From Pseudaminobacter soli (ex Li et al. 2025) (GTDB taxonomy: Bacteria; Pseudomonadota; Alphaproteobacteria; Rhizobiales; Rhizobiaceae), in NCBI RefSeq assembly GCF_029892515.1, contig NZ_JARXVF010000002.1, forward strand, positions 734,335 through 798,334: a DNA stretch of 64,000 bases. Direction: 5' to 3'. Shown one piece after another: positions 44,044-54,496 of the stretch (within the stretch, counting starts at the first letter, position 1; the number at the start of each line of letters is the position of its first letter). Under the pieces are notes generated by a model. The model saw nothing but the letters and a program-made list of their open reading frames with translations, was not told the DNA's origin and searched no databases. A program made the translations under genes and the position numbers.

Positions 44044-44904
44044 TTATTTGCGGATCTTGTCGGCGCTGTCGACGACGTAGGCTTCCTCAATCATCGCACT
44101 GGTCATCCCATACTTGGCCATGACGGTCTTGTAGGTACCGTTTTTGATCAGCTCTTCGAGCGCCGCACGCAGCATCTCGGCCGTTTCGGTATCGCCCTTT
44201 GGAACAGCAATGCCGAGCGGCGCCACGTCGTATAGGCCCGGCACGACCACCATCTGTCCCTTGCTGGTGACCTCGAAATAGCCGGAAGCGGTAGCGTCAT
44301 CGAGCCGCGCATCGATGCGGTCGGAAAGCGCTGCCTGGATGATGTCCTTGCCTTCCGGGAAGATACTTTTGGTGATCTCCGGCAGGCCCTTTTCCTTGCA
44401 CTCTTGGCTGAGGCGATCGGCGATGAAGTCCGAAACCGCACCGCCGATGACGCCCACGCGCTTGCCGCAGAGGTTGTTTTCGCCCTGAAATTGCGGCGCC
44501 TTGTCGGCCGTTGTCGAGGCGACGATGCCCGACTTGATGAACATGACGAAGTCAACCTGCTTCAGGCGCTCGTCGGTGGCCGCGAAGGTTTCCCAGGCCA
44601 CCTTGAAACGTCCTGCAGCCAGTCCGGGCACCATTGACGGGAAGGGAATGCGCGTCACCTCGAGTTCGGCACCAAGCAGCTTTGCCGCTTCTTCGGCCAA
44701 TTCGATGTTAATGCCGACTTGTTTGCCGCTCTCGTCGATGAACTCGAAGGGTGCGTATTCGAGCGTATTGGCGATGATGAGCTTGCCCGTGTCCTTGACG
44801 TCGGGCGCCTTGGGCAACTCGGCGGCGCCGAGCGCGCCGGTCGCGCTGAAAAATGCGGCGGCGGCAAGCATCCCGCCACGCAGGGACGAAAGATATCGTT
44901 GCAT
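44044..44904 (-). CDS. polar amino acid ABC substrate-binding protein (SBP_bac_3)
   Basis: 286 residues with a Sec signal (SLRGGMLAAAAFFSATGALG, cleaved near GAA). The family 3 domain starts at GKLIIANTLEYAPFEFIDES, and GINIELAEEAAKLLG plus the VGVIGGAVSDFIADRL segment are typical. The start ATG at 44904 follows AGGAGG. It is the first gene of the amino acid importer operon. Ligand unknown; the neighbouring aminotransferase hints at an amino acid. Confidence 0.93.
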   Translation of the reverse strand: MQRYLSSLRGGMLAAAAFFSATGALGAAELPKAPDVKDTGKLIIANTLEYAPFEFIDESGKQVGINIELAEEAAKLLGAELEVTRIPFPSMVPGLAAGRFKVAWETFAATDERLKQVDFVMFIKSGIVASTTADKAPQFQGENNLCGKRVGVIGGAVSDFIADRLSQECKEKGLPEITKSIFPEGKDIIQAALSDRIDARLDDATASGYFEVTSKGQMVVVPGLYDVAPLGIAVPKGDTETAEMLRAALEELIKNGTYKTVMAKYGMTSAMIEEAYVVDSADKIRK

Positions 44905-45012
44905 GTGAACCCTCCTCATTGTGCTGACGGTGGCGGCCTCGAGCGTGGTCCGGCCACCGAAACTGCGTTCCCCTAGTCCGCATTTCGCGGTGTTGTTGTC
45001 GTTTGCAGTCTC

Positions 45013-45031
45013 ATCAGAAGTCTAATCTGAT
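45013..45031. promoter_or_regulatory. inverted repeat upstream of the amino acid importer
   Basis: ATCAGA-N7-TCTGAT about 110 bp before the binding-protein start, in an AT-rich stretch. A candidate regulator site; the regulator is not identified. Confidence 0.4.
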
Positions 45032-45119
45032 ATTGAAATGTATTTTTACGCTCTCGCCTTTGTCAAGCAAACCGCAGTGACGGCTGCAGCTATTTTCGAT
45101 GGGTCTCCTACCGGCCTCC

Positions 45120-45932
45120 TCAAAACCTCAGCGACCTCAATCCCACCGTGCGGTCGATGATCAGGATCGCGGCAAAAGTCAGAAAGATGCTGAGCGAAGC
45201 GATTGCTGCGGCTGTCGGGTCGAAATTGAAGCGCAGATAGTCGAACAACTCCAGTGGCAGCGTGTTGCTGCCCAGCGATTTCAGCAGCAGCGAGATGTTG
45301 AAGATGTCGAACGAGATCACAAAAGCGAACAGGCAGCCAGTGATGATGCCCGGTTTGATTGCCGGCAACGTCACGCGCCGGAACCTCATCCACGCTCCTG
45401 CACCGAGGCTGCGCGCGGCTTCCTCCTGCGAGCGATCGAAGTTGAACAGCGCCGACGATACGTTGAGGAAAACATAGGGGAAGGTGACGACGATGTGGCC
45501 GATCTGGATGCCGATCGAATAGTCGGTCCCAATTCCGATTTCATAGAAGTAAAACAGCAGCGCAATCGCCGTCAGGATTTCCGGAACCAGCAGCGGACTG
45601 GTCATGATGAGCCTGATGCGGTCTCGATTGCTTCCAGCATGGCGGGCGACATAAATGGCCGCCATCGTGCCGATGACACCATTGACGATCATGGAGATCG
45701 TGGCGATCCGAAACGAATAGGACGTAGCCTCGAGGAAGCGCGTGTTGGAAAACAGCGCCGCAAACCAGCGCAGCGAGAAACCTTCGAGAGGGAAGGCGAG
45801 GAACTCACCCGAATTGAAGGAAAGCAATACCACCAGCACGATCGGGAACATCAAGAAGATGTATATTGCCGCGACCAGCACGGCGAACAGCCGATCCCAG
45901 ATCGTCTTTTCGACACCGGTTGCGTCCCTCAT
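45120..45932 (-). CDS. ABC transporter permease (PotC-type)
   Basis: 270 residues with six predicted helices. The coupling loop is EEAARSLGAGAWMRFRRVTLPAI, typical of spermidine/putrescine- and iron-type permeases. ATG at 45932 overlaps the stop of the PotB-type gene (ATGA). Last gene of the importer operon starting at 49010. Confidence 0.92.
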   Translation of the reverse strand: MRDATGVEKTIWDRLFAVLVAAIYIFLMFPIVLVVLLSFNSGEFLAFPLEGFSLRWFAALFSNTRFLEATSYSFRIATISMIVNGVIGTMAAIYVARHAGSNRDRIRLIMTSPLLVPEILTAIALLFYFYEIGIGTDYSIGIQIGHIVVTFPYVFLNVSSALFNFDRSQEEAARSLGAGAWMRFRRVTLPAIKPGIITGCLFAFVISFDIFNISLLLKSLGSNTLPLELFDYLRFNFDPTAAAIASLSIFLTFAAILIIDRTVGLRSLRF

Positions 45933-46821
45933 GGCAACCTCCGCATGGCGCGCGCCGTCAACTTGAGATAGAGGCCGACGAAGATGACCGCCACCGCGGC
46001 CATGATGATGGCGAGTGCTGCACCCGCCGGCCAACGGAAGTTGTCGACCAGATATTGGACGACCAGCACCGACATAGTGCGCCCGCCCGTGCCACCGAGC
46101 ATGGCCGGGGTGACATAGGCGCTGATCGACAGCACAAAGACCAGAATGGTGCCGGCCTGGATGCCGGGCAGGCTGAGCGGCAGCGTCACTTTGAGGAAAG
46201 TGCGCATGCGCGAGGCGCCCAGCGAACGCGACGCCATGGCGAGATCAGGGCTGATCGCCTGCAGGTTTCCGAGCAGCGGCAGGATGACGAAAGGCAAGAA
46301 CACATGTGTCAGCGCAATCGTCACGCCCACCGGATTGTTCATGAGCTGCAATGGGAAGTTGATGAGCCCAAGCGCCATCAGTGCCTTGTTGGCGACGCCG
46401 TTGTTAGACAGGATGATCATCCAGGCGAATGTGCGTACCACGAGGCCGACCAGAAGCGGCGACAGCACGAAGATGTACAGCAGGCTGGTCCAGCGCGAGC
46501 GCGAATTGGCAAGGTGGTAGGCGACCGGATAGCCGAGCAGCAGGGTGACGATGGTTACGATCGCGCCCATCAACAGCGTGCGGCCAAGGATGCCCCAGAT
46601 ATAGAAGTCGCCCAGCGCTGTGGTGTAGTGCGCGAGCGTAAAACCTTCGCCATAGACTGCGCGGGTCGAGGCTTCGCGCAGGCTCATCGTGATGATGGTG
46701 AGATAGGGCAGCGCGAAGAAGCCTATCAGCAGCACCAGGGCCGGCAGCACCATCCAGACAGGACCGACCTTGCCGATGCCGATCGTCGGTGTTTCGATGC
46801 GGGGAGCAGCTTCGGTTGCGC

Positions 46822-46825
<4 letters not shown>
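45929..46825 (-). CDS. ABC transporter permease (PotB-type)
   Basis: 298 residues. Six helices; coupling loop AMASRSLGASRMRTFLKVTLPLSLPG near residue 205. The start ATG at 46825 overlaps the stop of the ATPase gene (ATGA). It forms the channel with the PotC-type subunit. Confidence 0.92.
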
Positions 46826-47904
<1,079 letters not shown>

Positions 47905-47975
47905 CCGGCCTCCTCGCCAATCTGTCTTCCGCCGGGAGCAGTATCTCCCAACAAGGCATCACAAGGCTGTACCCC

Positions 47976-49010
47976 TCAGGCCATTTCTCGGTTCCAGCGG
48001 TCGGCTATGTCGGCTGCGTTGTCGACATAGCTGTTCCAGTTGTAGCTCTTGATCTCGGCCATACGCTCGCCGACGATGGGCGTGCGTTTCTGCATGTCGA
48101 CATCCACTGCGGACGCCTTATTGCTGGGCGAGGTGTAGAATGCTTTCGCCATGTCCTGCTGGACCTGCGGATCGAGCACATAGTTGAGATAGGCGTGCGC
48201 GGCATCCTTCTCCGCGCCGGTTTTGACCAGGTTGAAGGATTGTTCGAAGGCAAGCACGCCTTCCTTCGGCGCAACGATCGCGATCGGTGCGCCCTTGTCC
48301 TGCAGCACCATCGCCTCGGTCCAGTCGACCGGCGCAATTACGCAGTCGCCACGCATCAGCGCAGTCGACAGCTCGCCACTCCACGAGGCCTGCATAAAGG
48401 GCAGCAGTTCCTTGATTTTGGCAAAAGCCGCATCGAAATCGTCCGGCCCCGAACCGAACAGTTCGCCCACCAGGCGTAGGAACAGCACCGCGCCGGTGTT
48501 GCCGATCTGATAGAGGCCTGTCCTGCCCTTGAACTCCGGATTTTCCCACAGATCGTGCCAGGAGGTGGGCGCTGTCTTGACCATGTCGGTGCGGTAGGCA
48601 AGGCCGATCGGCGAAACGATGGCGCGGATCCCGTTTGCGTCCTTGTTGACGAATTGCGGAAACACATTTTGCGCATTCGGTAGTTTGGCGAGATCGAAGG
48701 GCTCGAAGAAGCCCTCAGCGCGCAACATGGCGGCGATGTTTTCATTGCCCATGAAGATGCTATAAGGTGATCGGTCGCCGCCGGCTCGGATCTTGGCCAC
48801 GAAATCCTTGCCCAGCCCGACATCGAGCTGCGGCTGGATACCGGTGGCCGAGGTCAGTCCGGGCAGCAGCTTGTCCTGCCAAAACTTCGCCCACAGCCCG
48901 CCATAGGTGGGCACAACGAGCGAAGATTGCGCTGCAGCCAGGCGCGGCAGGGTCATTGAGGCGAAGACAGCCGTCGCAGCGACGGCGAATTCACGCCTTG
49001 TCAGCTTCAT
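47976..49010 (-). CDS. ABC substrate-binding protein (PotD-like), Tat signal
   Basis: 344 residues. MKLTRREFAVAATAVFASMT is a twin-arginine signal, cleaved near AAA. The family includes PotD and related binding proteins: VVPTYGGLWAKFWQDKLLPG at the start of the mature part and SPIGLAYRTDMVK near the middle. The start is placed at 49010 because GGGAG lies 9 nt upstream; an ATG at 49019 has poorer spacing. Substrate not known; the linked genes suggest an aromatic or hydroxy acid rather than a polyamine. Confidence 0.9.
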   Translation of the reverse strand: MKLTRREFAVAATAVFASMTLPRLAAAQSSLVVPTYGGLWAKFWQDKLLPGLTSATGIQPQLDVGLGKDFVAKIRAGGDRSPYSIFMGNENIAAMLRAEGFFEPFDLAKLPNAQNVFPQFVNKDANGIRAIVSPIGLAYRTDMVKTAPTSWHDLWENPEFKGRTGLYQIGNTGAVLFLRLVGELFGSGPDDFDAAFAKIKELLPFMQASWSGELSTALMRGDCVIAPVDWTEAMVLQDKGAPIAIVAPKEGVLAFEQSFNLVKTGAEKDAAHAYLNYVLDPQVQQDMAKAFYTSPSNKASAVDVDMQKRTPIVGERMAEIKSYNWNSYVDNAADIADRWNREMA

Positions 49011-49131
49011 CGAAAACATCTCCCATGTTCCCACTGCAATTTCTTGTTGTTAGGCTGCGTCGCAGATAACCGCAGCTGACTTAGGGGAAGGCTTGCATCT
49101 TTTGCCCAATTGGTCAACAATTTAGATATTG

Positions 49132-49147
49132 TAATATTTAAATATTA
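49132..49147. promoter_or_regulatory. perfect AT palindrome upstream of GntR gene
   Basis: TAATATTTAAATATTA, 16 bp, about 31 bp before the GntR start and 120 bp from the divergent importer operon. It is a candidate autoregulatory GntR site controlling both directions. Confidence 0.5.
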
Positions 49148-49178
49148 GTGCGGAACGCGGCGAGGGAGAAGGACGCGC

Positions 49179-49934
49179 ATGGAGGAGGCCAAATCGGAGA
49201 TTCAGGCAACCAAGAGCCTGGCACACCAGATCGCGACCGCGCTGCAACAGGAAATCATCCAGGGCGCGCTGAGCGTCGAGTCACGTCTGCCGTCCGAGGC
49301 TGAGATCGCCAAGCGCTTCAGCGTGTCTCAGCCGACCGTGCGCGAGGCTCTGAAGATCCTCGCCGCCAAGAAGCTGGTGCGCTCCAAACGCGGCCCCAAT
49401 GGCGGCGTCTTCGTCAATGCACCGTCGCTGACCGCAACCAGCCAGATGCTGCAGGAGATGACGACCTGGTTCGTCGGTCTGGGCGTGTTCGATCTCAATG
49501 AAATCGTCGAGGCGCGCCTGTTGCTGGGTCGCACCTGCGTGCAGCTAGCCGCCGAGCGCGCTACGCCGGAAGACCTGGCATCCATAGAGGCGACGCTGGA
49601 AGCCTTCGAGCGCAGCGACATTTCCGACGAGGAATTTTGCCGGCTAGATGTCGCCTTTCACCATGCCATCGCGCAGGCCACCGGCAACAACGAATTGCGC
49701 TTCATCATGCTGGTGGTGAACGATTCGCTCATCCCCGCCACCAACATGATCTCCTTCCGCTTCCGCGAGCGCGGCCGCGTGGTGGCGCTGCATGCCGACA
49801 TCCTCGAAGCGCTGCGCATACGAGACTCTGCGGCGGCCACTTCAGCTTTCGAGGAACTCATCGCCTATCAATCGAGCGTCTACGAAAAGGCGCTGTCGGC
49901 TCGCGAGGCCGCCAAGCGGCAGGAAAGCCTGTGA
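49179..49934 (+). CDS. GntR-family regulator, FCD (FadR-like) subfamily
   Basis: 251 residues. The winged HTH contains LPSEAEIAKRFSVSQPTVRE and ALKILAAKKLVRSKRGPNGG; an all-helical FCD domain with the metal-binding pattern (DVAFHHAIAQATGN) follows. It is divergent from the PotD-like importer and overlaps the CoA ligase gene (GTGA), so it likely controls both. The GntR protein at 53604 is a close paralogue. Confidence 0.92.
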   Translation: MEEAKSEIQATKSLAHQIATALQQEIIQGALSVESRLPSEAEIAKRFSVSQPTVREALKILAAKKLVRSKRGPNGGVFVNAPSLTATSQMLQEMTTWFVGLGVFDLNEIVEARLLLGRTCVQLAAERATPEDLASIEATLEAFERSDISDEEFCRLDVAFHHAIAQATGNNELRFIMLVVNDSLIPATNMISFRFRERGRVVALHADILEALRIRDSAAATSAFEELIAYQSSVYEKALSAREAAKRQESL

Positions 49935-51640
49935 CGCAGCTTGTCGCCGATGAACTGATCCTGCTCGAAGAGCGGCGTGGCGACGGCAATCCGGTCTATC
50001 GCAGTTCGGTTGCCCTGCCCGGCGGCCTGCCCGACATTTTTGCACGGCTGCGCCATTGGGCAGACATGCACCCGGACAGGGTCCTACTGTCCGAGCCATG
50101 GCAAGGCGGACGGCGCAGCGTCTCCTATGCCGAGGCGCTGTCCCGCGCCCGAGTGCTGCGGCAGCAGCTCGCCGAGCACCACGGCCTGCGCAAGGGCGAT
50201 TGCTTGGCTGCGCTTGCGCCAGCCGGCGTCGATGCGCTTCTGCTGAAGCTCGCCTGCCTTGCCGGCGGATTTGTCCACGCGGCGCTGCCGCCGTTTCCGT
50301 TTCGGAATGGCGCGCATGGCGAAGGCACAAAGCCATTTCTCGACGCAGCCAAGCCCAGCCTGATCGTCACGCCAGAAAATCACCCGGCGATTGCCGGGAT
50401 GGGCGCTGTATCGACTACCGATCTGATGGCAACGTTGCCCGACGAAGATGCAGGCGAGACGGAAGACGCCGATGCCTTGCCCGACGACTGGGCGGCGATT
50501 TTCTTCACATCCGGCAGCACCGGCACACCGAAGGGCGTTCCAATCACCCGCGGCATGATTTCTTCCAACCAGGGTGCCATTGCCGCCATGTGGCCCTTTC
50601 TCGCGCAGGAACCGCCTGTTCTGGTCGATTGGCTGCCCTGGCACCACGTCTTCGGCGGCCTCGACAACATCTTCAAGATGATCTGGAATGGCGGCACCCT
50701 GCATGTCGATGCGGCGCCGAGCACCGCCAGCATGGAAGCCACTGTTCGGCTTTTGGAAGAAGTTTCCCCCACCATGCATATCGCCGTGCCGCTGGGACTG
50801 CGCCTGCTGCTCGACCAACTGGAAAACGATAGGTGCGGCACCGAAGCCTTCACACGCAAGCTGCGTGCCATCTTCTTCGCCGGCGCCGGCATCGATGCGG
50901 ATCTCTGGCGCCGGCTGGCTGCCTTCAGCGACGCCCATGGCGCGTTCCAAATCCTGTCCGGCTACGGCGCGACGGAAGCGGCGTCGACCATCTGCCTTTC
51001 CCCCGCACCCTTGGAGCAGCCGGGCGAGCTTGGGCATCCCCTGCCTGGCCACCTTATCGCTCTGGTGGACGCCGACGGCCGCAGCGAGCTACGTGTTTCC
51101 GGCCCAAACATCGCGCCCTGCTACCTTATCGGCGAACGCCGAGTCGACCTGCCGATGGACGAGTACGGCTTTTATCGCACCGGAGACGCGGCCGTGCTGC
51201 GCAACCGTTCCGACGAGGTTCCTGTATTTGCCTTTGACGGTCGGCTCGCGGAAGACTTCAAACTGTCGAGCGGGATAAAAGTGCGCGCCGGGCCGCTGCG
51301 TGCCGGGCTTTTGGCGCATTGCGCGCCGCTGGTGGACGATATCGTGATCGGCGGCGAAAACCGCGACCGGCTGGTGGCGCTCGTCTTTGTATCGGGAGCC
51401 GGCAAATCAGAGGAAAATCTTCTGGGAGTGCTGGCCGCACGATTCGGCAGTTGGAACGCCGCCAATGCCGGAGGCTCGACCGCCATCGCCCGCTTCAAGC
51501 TGGCCGGAGTGCCAGCCGATCGCAGCCGCGGCGAACTCTCCGAGAAGGGCCAGATCGTGCAGTCGCGCTATCTGCGCAACCACCCCGAGATTTTCGAGGC
51601 ACTGCAGGCGGGAGAAGGCCAGGCGCCTCGCGGCGCCTGA
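49931..51640 (+). CDS. feruloyl-CoA-synthetase-like acyl-CoA ligase
   Basis: 569 residues, ANL superfamily. The ATP-binding loop FFTSGSTGTPKGVPIT and the GYGATEAA and YRTGD motifs are present. The C-terminus (GRLAEDFKLSSGIKV, then GELSEKGQIVQ) matches feruloyl-CoA synthetases. It would activate an aromatic acid with ATP and CoA. The start is GTG at 49931 overlapping the GntR stop, with AGGAAAG upstream; a longer frame would sit within the GntR gene. It is convergent with the hydratase gene. Confidence 0.88.
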   Translation: MTQLVADELILLEERRGDGNPVYRSSVALPGGLPDIFARLRHWADMHPDRVLLSEPWQGGRRSVSYAEALSRARVLRQQLAEHHGLRKGDCLAALAPAGVDALLLKLACLAGGFVHAALPPFPFRNGAHGEGTKPFLDAAKPSLIVTPENHPAIAGMGAVSTTDLMATLPDEDAGETEDADALPDDWAAIFFTSGSTGTPKGVPITRGMISSNQGAIAAMWPFLAQEPPVLVDWLPWHHVFGGLDNIFKMIWNGGTLHVDAAPSTASMEATVRLLEEVSPTMHIAVPLGLRLLLDQLENDRCGTEAFTRKLRAIFFAGAGIDADLWRRLAAFSDAHGAFQILSGYGATEAASTICLSPAPLEQPGELGHPLPGHLIALVDADGRSELRVSGPNIAPCYLIGERRVDLPMDEYGFYRTGDAAVLRNRSDEVPVFAFDGRLAEDFKLSSGIKVRAGPLRAGLLAHCAPLVDDIVIGGENRDRLVALVFVSGAGKSEENLLGVLAARFGSWNAANAGGSTAIARFKLAGVPADRSRGELSEKGQIVQSRYLRNHPEIFEALQAGEGQAPRGA

Positions 51641-51648
51641 CCCCCCGT

Positions 51649-52455
51649 TCAGTCGAGGTCGCGAAACGGCTTTTCGCGGATGGCGAGAAATTCCTTCAGC
51701 GAGTGCTCTTTCAGCAGCCGCATCCAGTGGCGGCCCTCTTCGGAGGCGTGCAGGATGGCGGTCGTCTCGCGATTGTAGGTCCACGAGCTGTCCAGCCCGG
51801 CAGTCTGCTGCTGGTGATTGAGCGCGGCCTTGGCGAACTTGATCGCGGCTCCCGGCATACGCGCACATTTGCGGGCGAGCTTTTCGGCTTCGGTCTTGAG
51901 CTGGTCGCGCGACACCGCCTTGTTGACGAGATGGATGCGCTCGGCCTCGCGGCCATCGATCAGGTCGCCGGTGTACATCAGGCGGCGCGCATGGATCATC
52001 GGCACCGTCCAGGGCAGCATCAGGGTTGGCGGCGCGGAAACGTGGCGCACCTCCGGCTCGCCTAGCATCGCGTCCTCGGCGGCAATGGACATGTCGCAGC
52101 ACATCATCAGCTCGAGCCCGCCGGCCAGCGCATAGCCGTTGACGGCCGCGATGATCGGGATCGGCGCTTCCCGAATGAACTGCATGCGACGCATGTTGGC
52201 GCCGATGTCCTCACGCCAGGCCTCTGCATCCATCTCGAAATCCTCGCCGCCGAGATCGAAGCCGGCGGTGAAGGCACGGCCAGCGCCAGTAATAATCACG
52301 GCGCGCACATCCGGCGCCTTGACCGCGCGCGCAATCGCTGCCTCCAGTGCGTCACCAAGCTCCTGGTTCATGGCATTCATCTTGTCGGGCCGGTTGAGAG
52401 TCAGAGTGACAAAGGCATCCTGCGCGTCTTTCTCCCAGAGTACGGTGTCGCTCAC
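51649..52455 (-). CDS. enoyl-CoA hydratase/isomerase family protein
   Basis: 268 residues, crotonase fold. The oxyanion-hole regions GAGRAFTAGFDL and AAVNGYALAGGLELMMCCD are intact; LGEPEVRH lies where the catalytic Glu falls. The start is GTG at 52455 after GGGAGGAAACACC. With the ligase next door it could hydrate or cleave the acyl chain of an aryl-enoyl-CoA, as in ferulate breakdown. It lies on the minus strand with the reductase gene 115 bp upstream. Confidence 0.9.
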   Translation of the reverse strand: MSDTVLWEKDAQDAFVTLTLNRPDKMNAMNQELGDALEAAIARAVKAPDVRAVIITGAGRAFTAGFDLGGEDFEMDAEAWREDIGANMRRMQFIREAPIPIIAAVNGYALAGGLELMMCCDMSIAAEDAMLGEPEVRHVSAPPTLMLPWTVPMIHARRLMYTGDLIDGREAERIHLVNKAVSRDQLKTEAEKLARKCARMPGAAIKFAKAALNHQQQTAGLDSSWTYNRETTAILHASEEGRHWMRLLKEHSLKEFLAIREKPFRDLD

Positions 52456-52570
52456 GGTGTTTCCTCCCTTAAGCAGGGATACGCTCACGTTCGCTCGCGT
52501 GCCTGCTCTACCTGTTTGATTTTACTGCATTTACGCAACGGCTGGCGTTTCCACCTGCCAGCACAGTGCT

Positions 52571-53563
52571 CTAGGCGATCTCGATGACGACGCGGCCGCG
52601 CACTGCGCCCTTCAGTATGCTGTCGGCGAGTGCGGGCAGGTCGCGCATCTTGTGCACTTCGGTCATCGCCGCGAGCTTTTCACGGTCGAGATGGTCGGCC
52701 AGCGTCCGCCAGGCCTTCTCGCGCTTTGCCATCGGCGCAAAGACGGAATCGACGCCGATCAGACCCACGCTGCGCAGAATGTGCGGCATCACCGTGCCTG
52801 GCAGGTTGGCGCCACCGGCCAGGCCGCAAGCGGCCACCGCGCCGCCATAAGCGGTCTGCGCCAGCACGTTGGCGAGCGTGGTCGAGCCAACGGAATCCAC
52901 CGCACCGCTCCAGCGCTCTTTCTGCAGCGGCTTGACCTCGCCCGAAAGCTCGGCACGGTCGATGAAGGAGGTGGCGCCCAGCCCGCGCAGATAGTCATGC
53001 GTTTCGGCACGGCCGGTCGAGGCCACCACCGTATATCCTTTGGACGAAAGCAGGCTGACGGCGGTCGAACCGACGCCGCCAGCGGCACCCGTCACCAGCA
53101 CCTCGCCCTTGCCGGGCTGGATGGCACCCCAGTTTTCGAGCGCATCCACGCAAAGTGCTGCCGTGTAACCGGCGGTGCCGATCGCCATGGCTTCCTGCAT
53201 GGTGAAGGCATCGGGCAGGCGCATCAACCATTCCGGCTTCAGCCGCTGGAAGCGCGCGTAGCCGCCCCATTCGGTCTCCGACATGCCCCAGCCATTGGCA
53301 ACCACACGGTCGCCGGGCTTCCAGGCTGGCGACCGCGATTCAACCACGGTGCCGGCAATGTCAATGCCGGCAACCATCGGCAAGCGCCGGGCAATACGGC
53401 CCTTGCCGGAAACGGCAAGACCATCCTTATAGTTCAGGCTCGAATAGGCGACCTCGACCAACACGTCACGATCCGGCAGGTCGGACATAGAAATCTCCCG
53501 GAACCCGGCCTTCGGCTTGCCATCGACGTCTTCCAGCATCAGCGCCGTAAAGGTTTCGCTCAT
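52571..53563 (-). CDS. acuI: acrylyl-CoA reductase AcuI/YhdH-type oxidoreductase
   Basis: 330 residues, zinc-independent MDR fold. SSLNYKDGLAVSGKGRIARR and the cofactor motif VLVTGAAGGVGSTAV are characteristic of YhdH/AcuI, which reduces acrylyl-CoA with NADPH. The C-terminal GRVVIEIA is typical too. In this cluster it may reduce an enoyl-CoA of the degraded acid. Confidence 0.9.
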   Translation of the reverse strand: MSETFTALMLEDVDGKPKAGFREISMSDLPDRDVLVEVAYSSLNYKDGLAVSGKGRIARRLPMVAGIDIAGTVVESRSPAWKPGDRVVANGWGMSETEWGGYARFQRLKPEWLMRLPDAFTMQEAMAIGTAGYTAALCVDALENWGAIQPGKGEVLVTGAAGGVGSTAVSLLSSKGYTVVASTGRAETHDYLRGLGATSFIDRAELSGEVKPLQKERWSGAVDSVGSTTLANVLAQTAYGGAVAACGLAGGANLPGTVMPHILRSVGLIGVDSVFAPMAKREKAWRTLADHLDREKLAAMTEVHKMRDLPALADSILKGAVRGRVVIEIA

Positions 53564-53603
53564 TCATTTCTCCAACTGGGCATCTCGTGGTGGAAAGTAT
53601 GGC

Positions 53604-54362
53604 TCAGCCGCGCTTAGTGCGGGTGGCCTCGCGTTCGGCGCGTCGCTTCAAGCTGGTGGCGTAGCTGTCGCGGACATAATTGAGTAGTTCGGAAAGCACG
53701 GTCATGGCGCCTGCTGCGTCGCGCGCTTCGATGGCGCCGGCCAGCCGCTCATGGAAGCCCGCCACTGTGCCGCGCTCACGCACTTGCGAGACGATCATGT
53801 TAGTGATCGGCATGAAGGCCTCGACCACTGTGTACATCATAAGGCTAAGCGGCCCATTGGCCGCGGCTTTCACCAGCGCACGATGGAAACGCACGTCAGA
53901 GGCGCAGAAATCCTCATCGCTGAGCGAACTGGAACGCTGCAGCACGATCTCTGCGCGCATCGCTTCAAGATCGGCATCGCTGCGACGCACACAGGCCAGC
54001 CGGCAGCAGATCGCCTCCGTTTCCAGGCGCGCATCAATGATCTCGTTAATATCGAAAGCGCCAACGCCGACAAGCAACGTAGCAGCCCCGGTGATCGCCG
54101 AGGACAATCCTTCGGGGTCCGGGCGCTTCACGAAAGTGCCGCCGGTCGGCCCGCGCTGCGAGCGGATCAGGTTCTGCGCGGCAAGCCGCTTCAACGCCTC
54201 GCGCACGGTGGGGCGGGATATGCCGAAGCTTTTCGCCAGCTCTTCTTCGGTGGGCAGGCGTTCGTCGATTTTCAGCCGGCCGTCCAAAATGGCCGCACGG
54301 ATCTTGTCGGCGACCTGCTTGGCGACGCCGGTGCGCACGACATCCTGATATTCGATCGGCAT
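53604..54362 (-). CDS. GntR-family regulator, FCD subfamily
   Basis: 252 residues. HTH LPTEEELAKSFGISRPTVREALKRL and FCD domain (DVRFHRALVKAAANG). About half identical in pattern to the GntR at 49179 (same VGxxxFDxNEIxxAR segment), so the two probably read related signals. The start ATG at 54362 follows GGAGG. It is divergent from the dehydrogenase gene at 54497. Confidence 0.91.
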   Translation of the reverse strand: MPIEYQDVVRTGVAKQVADKIRAAILDGRLKIDERLPTEEELAKSFGISRPTVREALKRLAAQNLIRSQRGPTGGTFVKRPDPEGLSSAITGAATLLVGVGAFDINEIIDARLETEAICCRLACVRRSDADLEAMRAEIVLQRSSSLSDEDFCASDVRFHRALVKAAANGPLSLMMYTVVEAFMPITNMIVSQVRERGTVAGFHERLAGAIEARDAAGAMTVLSELLNYVRDSYATSLKRRAEREATRTKRG

Positions 54363-54409
54363 TCGTCCTCCGTCGGCTCGTCGCTCGCCCGTGACTACTG
54401 ACATCTAAA

Positions 54410-54432
54410 CAATATAGGTTTGACAAATATTG
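54410..54432. promoter_or_regulatory. inverted repeat between GntR and dehydrogenase genes
   Basis: CAATAT-N11-ATATTG in the 134-bp divergent gap. Candidate GntR operator; AT-rich like the palindrome at 49132. Confidence 0.45.
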
Positions 54433-54496
54433 CAAGCGAAATAAGCTGCCCCTCCGACAGCACCCGGAAAGCATCTTGCCGGGTCACCCGGATGCC

